Below, piece by piece: positions 6,312 to 7,421 of a stretch of 7,421 nucleotides of DNA (within the stretch, counting starts at the first letter, position 1; each line of letters begins with the position of its first letter). Position numbers and translations under genes: made by a program. This DNA comes from Paracoccaceae bacterium (GTDB lineage Bacteria; Pseudomonadota; Alphaproteobacteria; Rhodobacterales; Rhodobacteraceae). Below the pieces are notes generated by a model that saw only the letters and a program-made list of their open reading frames with translations, did not search any database and was not told the DNA's origin. The DNA lies in assembly GCA_019090405.1 (NCBI GenBank), contig JAHRVZ010000115.1:1-7421 (forward strand), written 5' to 3'.

Positions 6312-7213
6312 GCCGACGCAAGAAAATTCTGAATTTTCTTCTGCGCCACACCGAAAAAAGACGACTGGCGCGAGAGACCGACCCCGAGAAACTGCGCTTG
6401 GGGTTCGAATTCAGTGCGCGGGTGTTGTTTCACCCGCCGCGCGATACGCGATTTGAGAAAGGTGATCTGGGTGTACCTGTTCAGTGGATACAGGTTGGTT
6501 CTGATGTAGGGCCGGGTGTTTTGCTGTACTTTCATGGCGGCGGGTATGTGTTCGGCAGTCCTCGTACCCACCGGGCCATGCTTGCCCGGCTTGCTGGGCT
6601 GACCAAAATGCGCGCTTGTTTGCCAACCTATCGCCTTGCTCCGGAACATTCGTTTCCGGCAGCGTTAGATGATGCGCGCACCGCATACCATGGTTTACTG
6701 GCATCGGGGGTTCCCGCCGATCAGATCATCATGGGCGGCGATAGCGCTGGTGGTGGTTTGGTGCTGTCCTTATTGGCAGATATCATCGCGCGTAATGCGC
6801 CGAAACCCGCAGGTGTTTTTGCCTTTTCTCCGTTAACGGACATGACATTTTCAGGGGAATCGATACGTATGAATGCAAAATCCGACGTTGTACTGCCAGC
6901 GTCGCGCTGCACAGAAATGGCAGATTTGTTTTTACAGGGGGCAGATGCGACCAACCCGTTTGCATCGCCTTTGTTTGCGGATTTCAGCGGTGCACCGAAT
7001 GTATGCCTTTATGCGGGGGATACAGAAATATTGTTGGATGACACCCGCCGCTTGGCTGCGCGAATGCGAGAGCAAGGTGTCGGTGTTCGTGAAAACATTA
7101 CTGAAGATTTGCCTCATGTCTGGCCGATTTTTCAACGCCTGTTGCCCGAAGCCGATGCAACTTTGATCGAACTGGCTGACTGGATCAAACAGCAGTCGCC
7201 ATCGACAGCCTAA
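6308..7213 (+). CDS. alpha/beta hydrolase, hormone-sensitive-lipase (GDXG) type esterase
   Basis: Predicted cytoplasmic carboxylic-ester hydrolase of 301 residues with no signal peptide. The HSL/class IV signature is clear: oxyanion-hole motif FHGGGY (75-80), YRLAPEHSFPAALDD (108-122), and the nucleophile elbow GDSAGG (144-149) with Ser146. The acid is probably Asp238 in AGDTEILLDD and the base His270 in LPHVW, so the triad appears complete. The N-terminus is basic (SRRKK) and acts as a cap region. Physiological substrate is unknown; the family acts mostly on short acyl esters. The ATG overlaps the gshB stop by four bases (ATGA) and has no strong Shine-Dalgarno, so translation probably depends on gshB. 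This might hint at a link with glutathione conjugates, but nothing in the protein shows that. The 3' end overlaps the convergent ComM-family gene by 29 bases. Confidence 0.92.
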   Translation: MSRRKKILNFLLRHTEKRRLARETDPEKLRLGFEFSARVLFHPPRDTRFEKGDLGVPVQWIQVGSDVGPGVLLYFHGGGYVFGSPRTHRAMLARLAGLTKMRACLPTYRLAPEHSFPAALDDARTAYHGLLASGVPADQIIMGGDSAGGGLVLSLLADIIARNAPKPAGVFAFSPLTDMTFSGESIRMNAKSDVVLPASRCTEMADLFLQGADATNPFASPLFADFSGAPNVCLYAGDTEILLDDTRRLAARMREQGVGVRENITEDLPHVWPIFQRLLPEADATLIELADWIKQQSPSTA

Positions 7214-7421
7214 AACTAAGAGCTTCGGCCACATGCGGGCGACGTACATCCGCCGAGTGATCCAGATCTGCAATGGTGCGCGCCACACGCAAAACCCGGT
7301 GATACCCGCGCGCAGACAGCCCGAAACGTTCGGCGACCTTCACCAGCAATTCGCGACCTTCGGTGTCTGGCGTGGCTATTTCCTCAAGCGTCGCACCTTC
7401 TGCGTCGGCATTTTGGCGCAA
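7185..7421 (-). CDS. ComM/YifB family Mg-chelatase-like AAA ATPase, C-terminal part (cut by the window)
   Basis: The last 79 codons, including the stop, of a gene that enters from the right; its start lies outside. The visible part matches the Mg-chelatase-like C-terminal domain of the YifB/ComM family: a run ending in LLVKVAERFGLSARGYHR, then VLRVARTIADLDHSADVRRPHVAEALSFR. The LSARGYHRVLRVARTIADL helix pair, with its arginines, and the HVAEALSFR end are characteristic. ComM of naturally transformable bacteria is a hexameric helicase that promotes branch migration during integration of incoming DNA; the family is also widespread in bacteria not known to be competent. The ATPase motifs (Walker A and B) would lie to the right of the window, so activity cannot be judged. 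Its stop codon TGA at 7185-7187 lies inside the hydrolase gene on the other strand, so no terminator fits between the genes. Confidence 0.9.
   Translation of the reverse strand: MRQNADAEGATLEEIATPDTEGRELLVKVAERFGLSARGYHRVLRVARTIADLDHSADVRRPHVAEALSFRLSMATAV

Noticed and set aside
1..7421. Defence island, mobile element or other novel system
   Set aside because: All genes belong to known housekeeping families in near-continuous coding order, with no transposase, integrase, recombinase, tRNA-linked repeat or unusual base composition seen by eye.

Overview
The window looks like ordinary chromosomal DNA from an alphaproteobacterium, most likely a marine Rhodobacteraceae (Roseobacter-type) species. 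This is inferred from the protein style, such as the KPLYGNGG-type glutathione synthetase and the short lipoprotein form of LpoA, from the moderately GC-rich codon use, and from the gene order. No RNA gene, insertion sequence, phage gene, CRISPR array or long repeat is visible, and coding density is close to complete.

Layout. On the minus strand, reading right to left, a penicillin-binding-protein-activator-like lipoprotein (LpoA/YraM type, 2810-3991) runs into glnD (25-2850), the bifunctional PII uridylyltransferase/uridylyl-removing enzyme, with a 41-base overlap. A 92-base divergent gap (3992-4083) holds candidate back-to-back promoters and a perfect inverted repeat. On the plus strand follow rsmI (4084-4941, 16S rRNA C1402 2'-O-methyltransferase), a YraN/UPF0102 nuclease-fold protein (4943-5314), gshB (5376-6311, glutathione synthetase) and an HSL-type alpha/beta-hydrolase (6308-7213). 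At the right edge, the C-terminal end of a ComM/YifB-family Mg-chelatase-like AAA ATPase (7185-7421, minus strand, cut by the window) converges on the hydrolase gene and overlaps it by 29 bases.

How the genes fit together. The divergent rsmI / lpoA pair with yraN nearby also occurs in gammaproteobacteria (the yraL-yraM-yraN neighbourhood of E. coli), so it looks like an old conserved block. In this window glnD, the nitrogen sensor, is translationally linked to the cell-wall lipoprotein. gshB and the hydrolase are coupled through an ATGA overlap. Genes on each strand probably form one transcription unit: lpoA-glnD leftward, and rsmI-yraN-(gshB-hydrolase) rightward.

I did not find an undescribed biological system. 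The points most worth a second look are the compact divergent promoter region with its inverted repeat, the run of three neighbouring genes that need non-ATG starts, the lpoA-glnD coupling, and an altered SDAGTP-type motif in RsmI.
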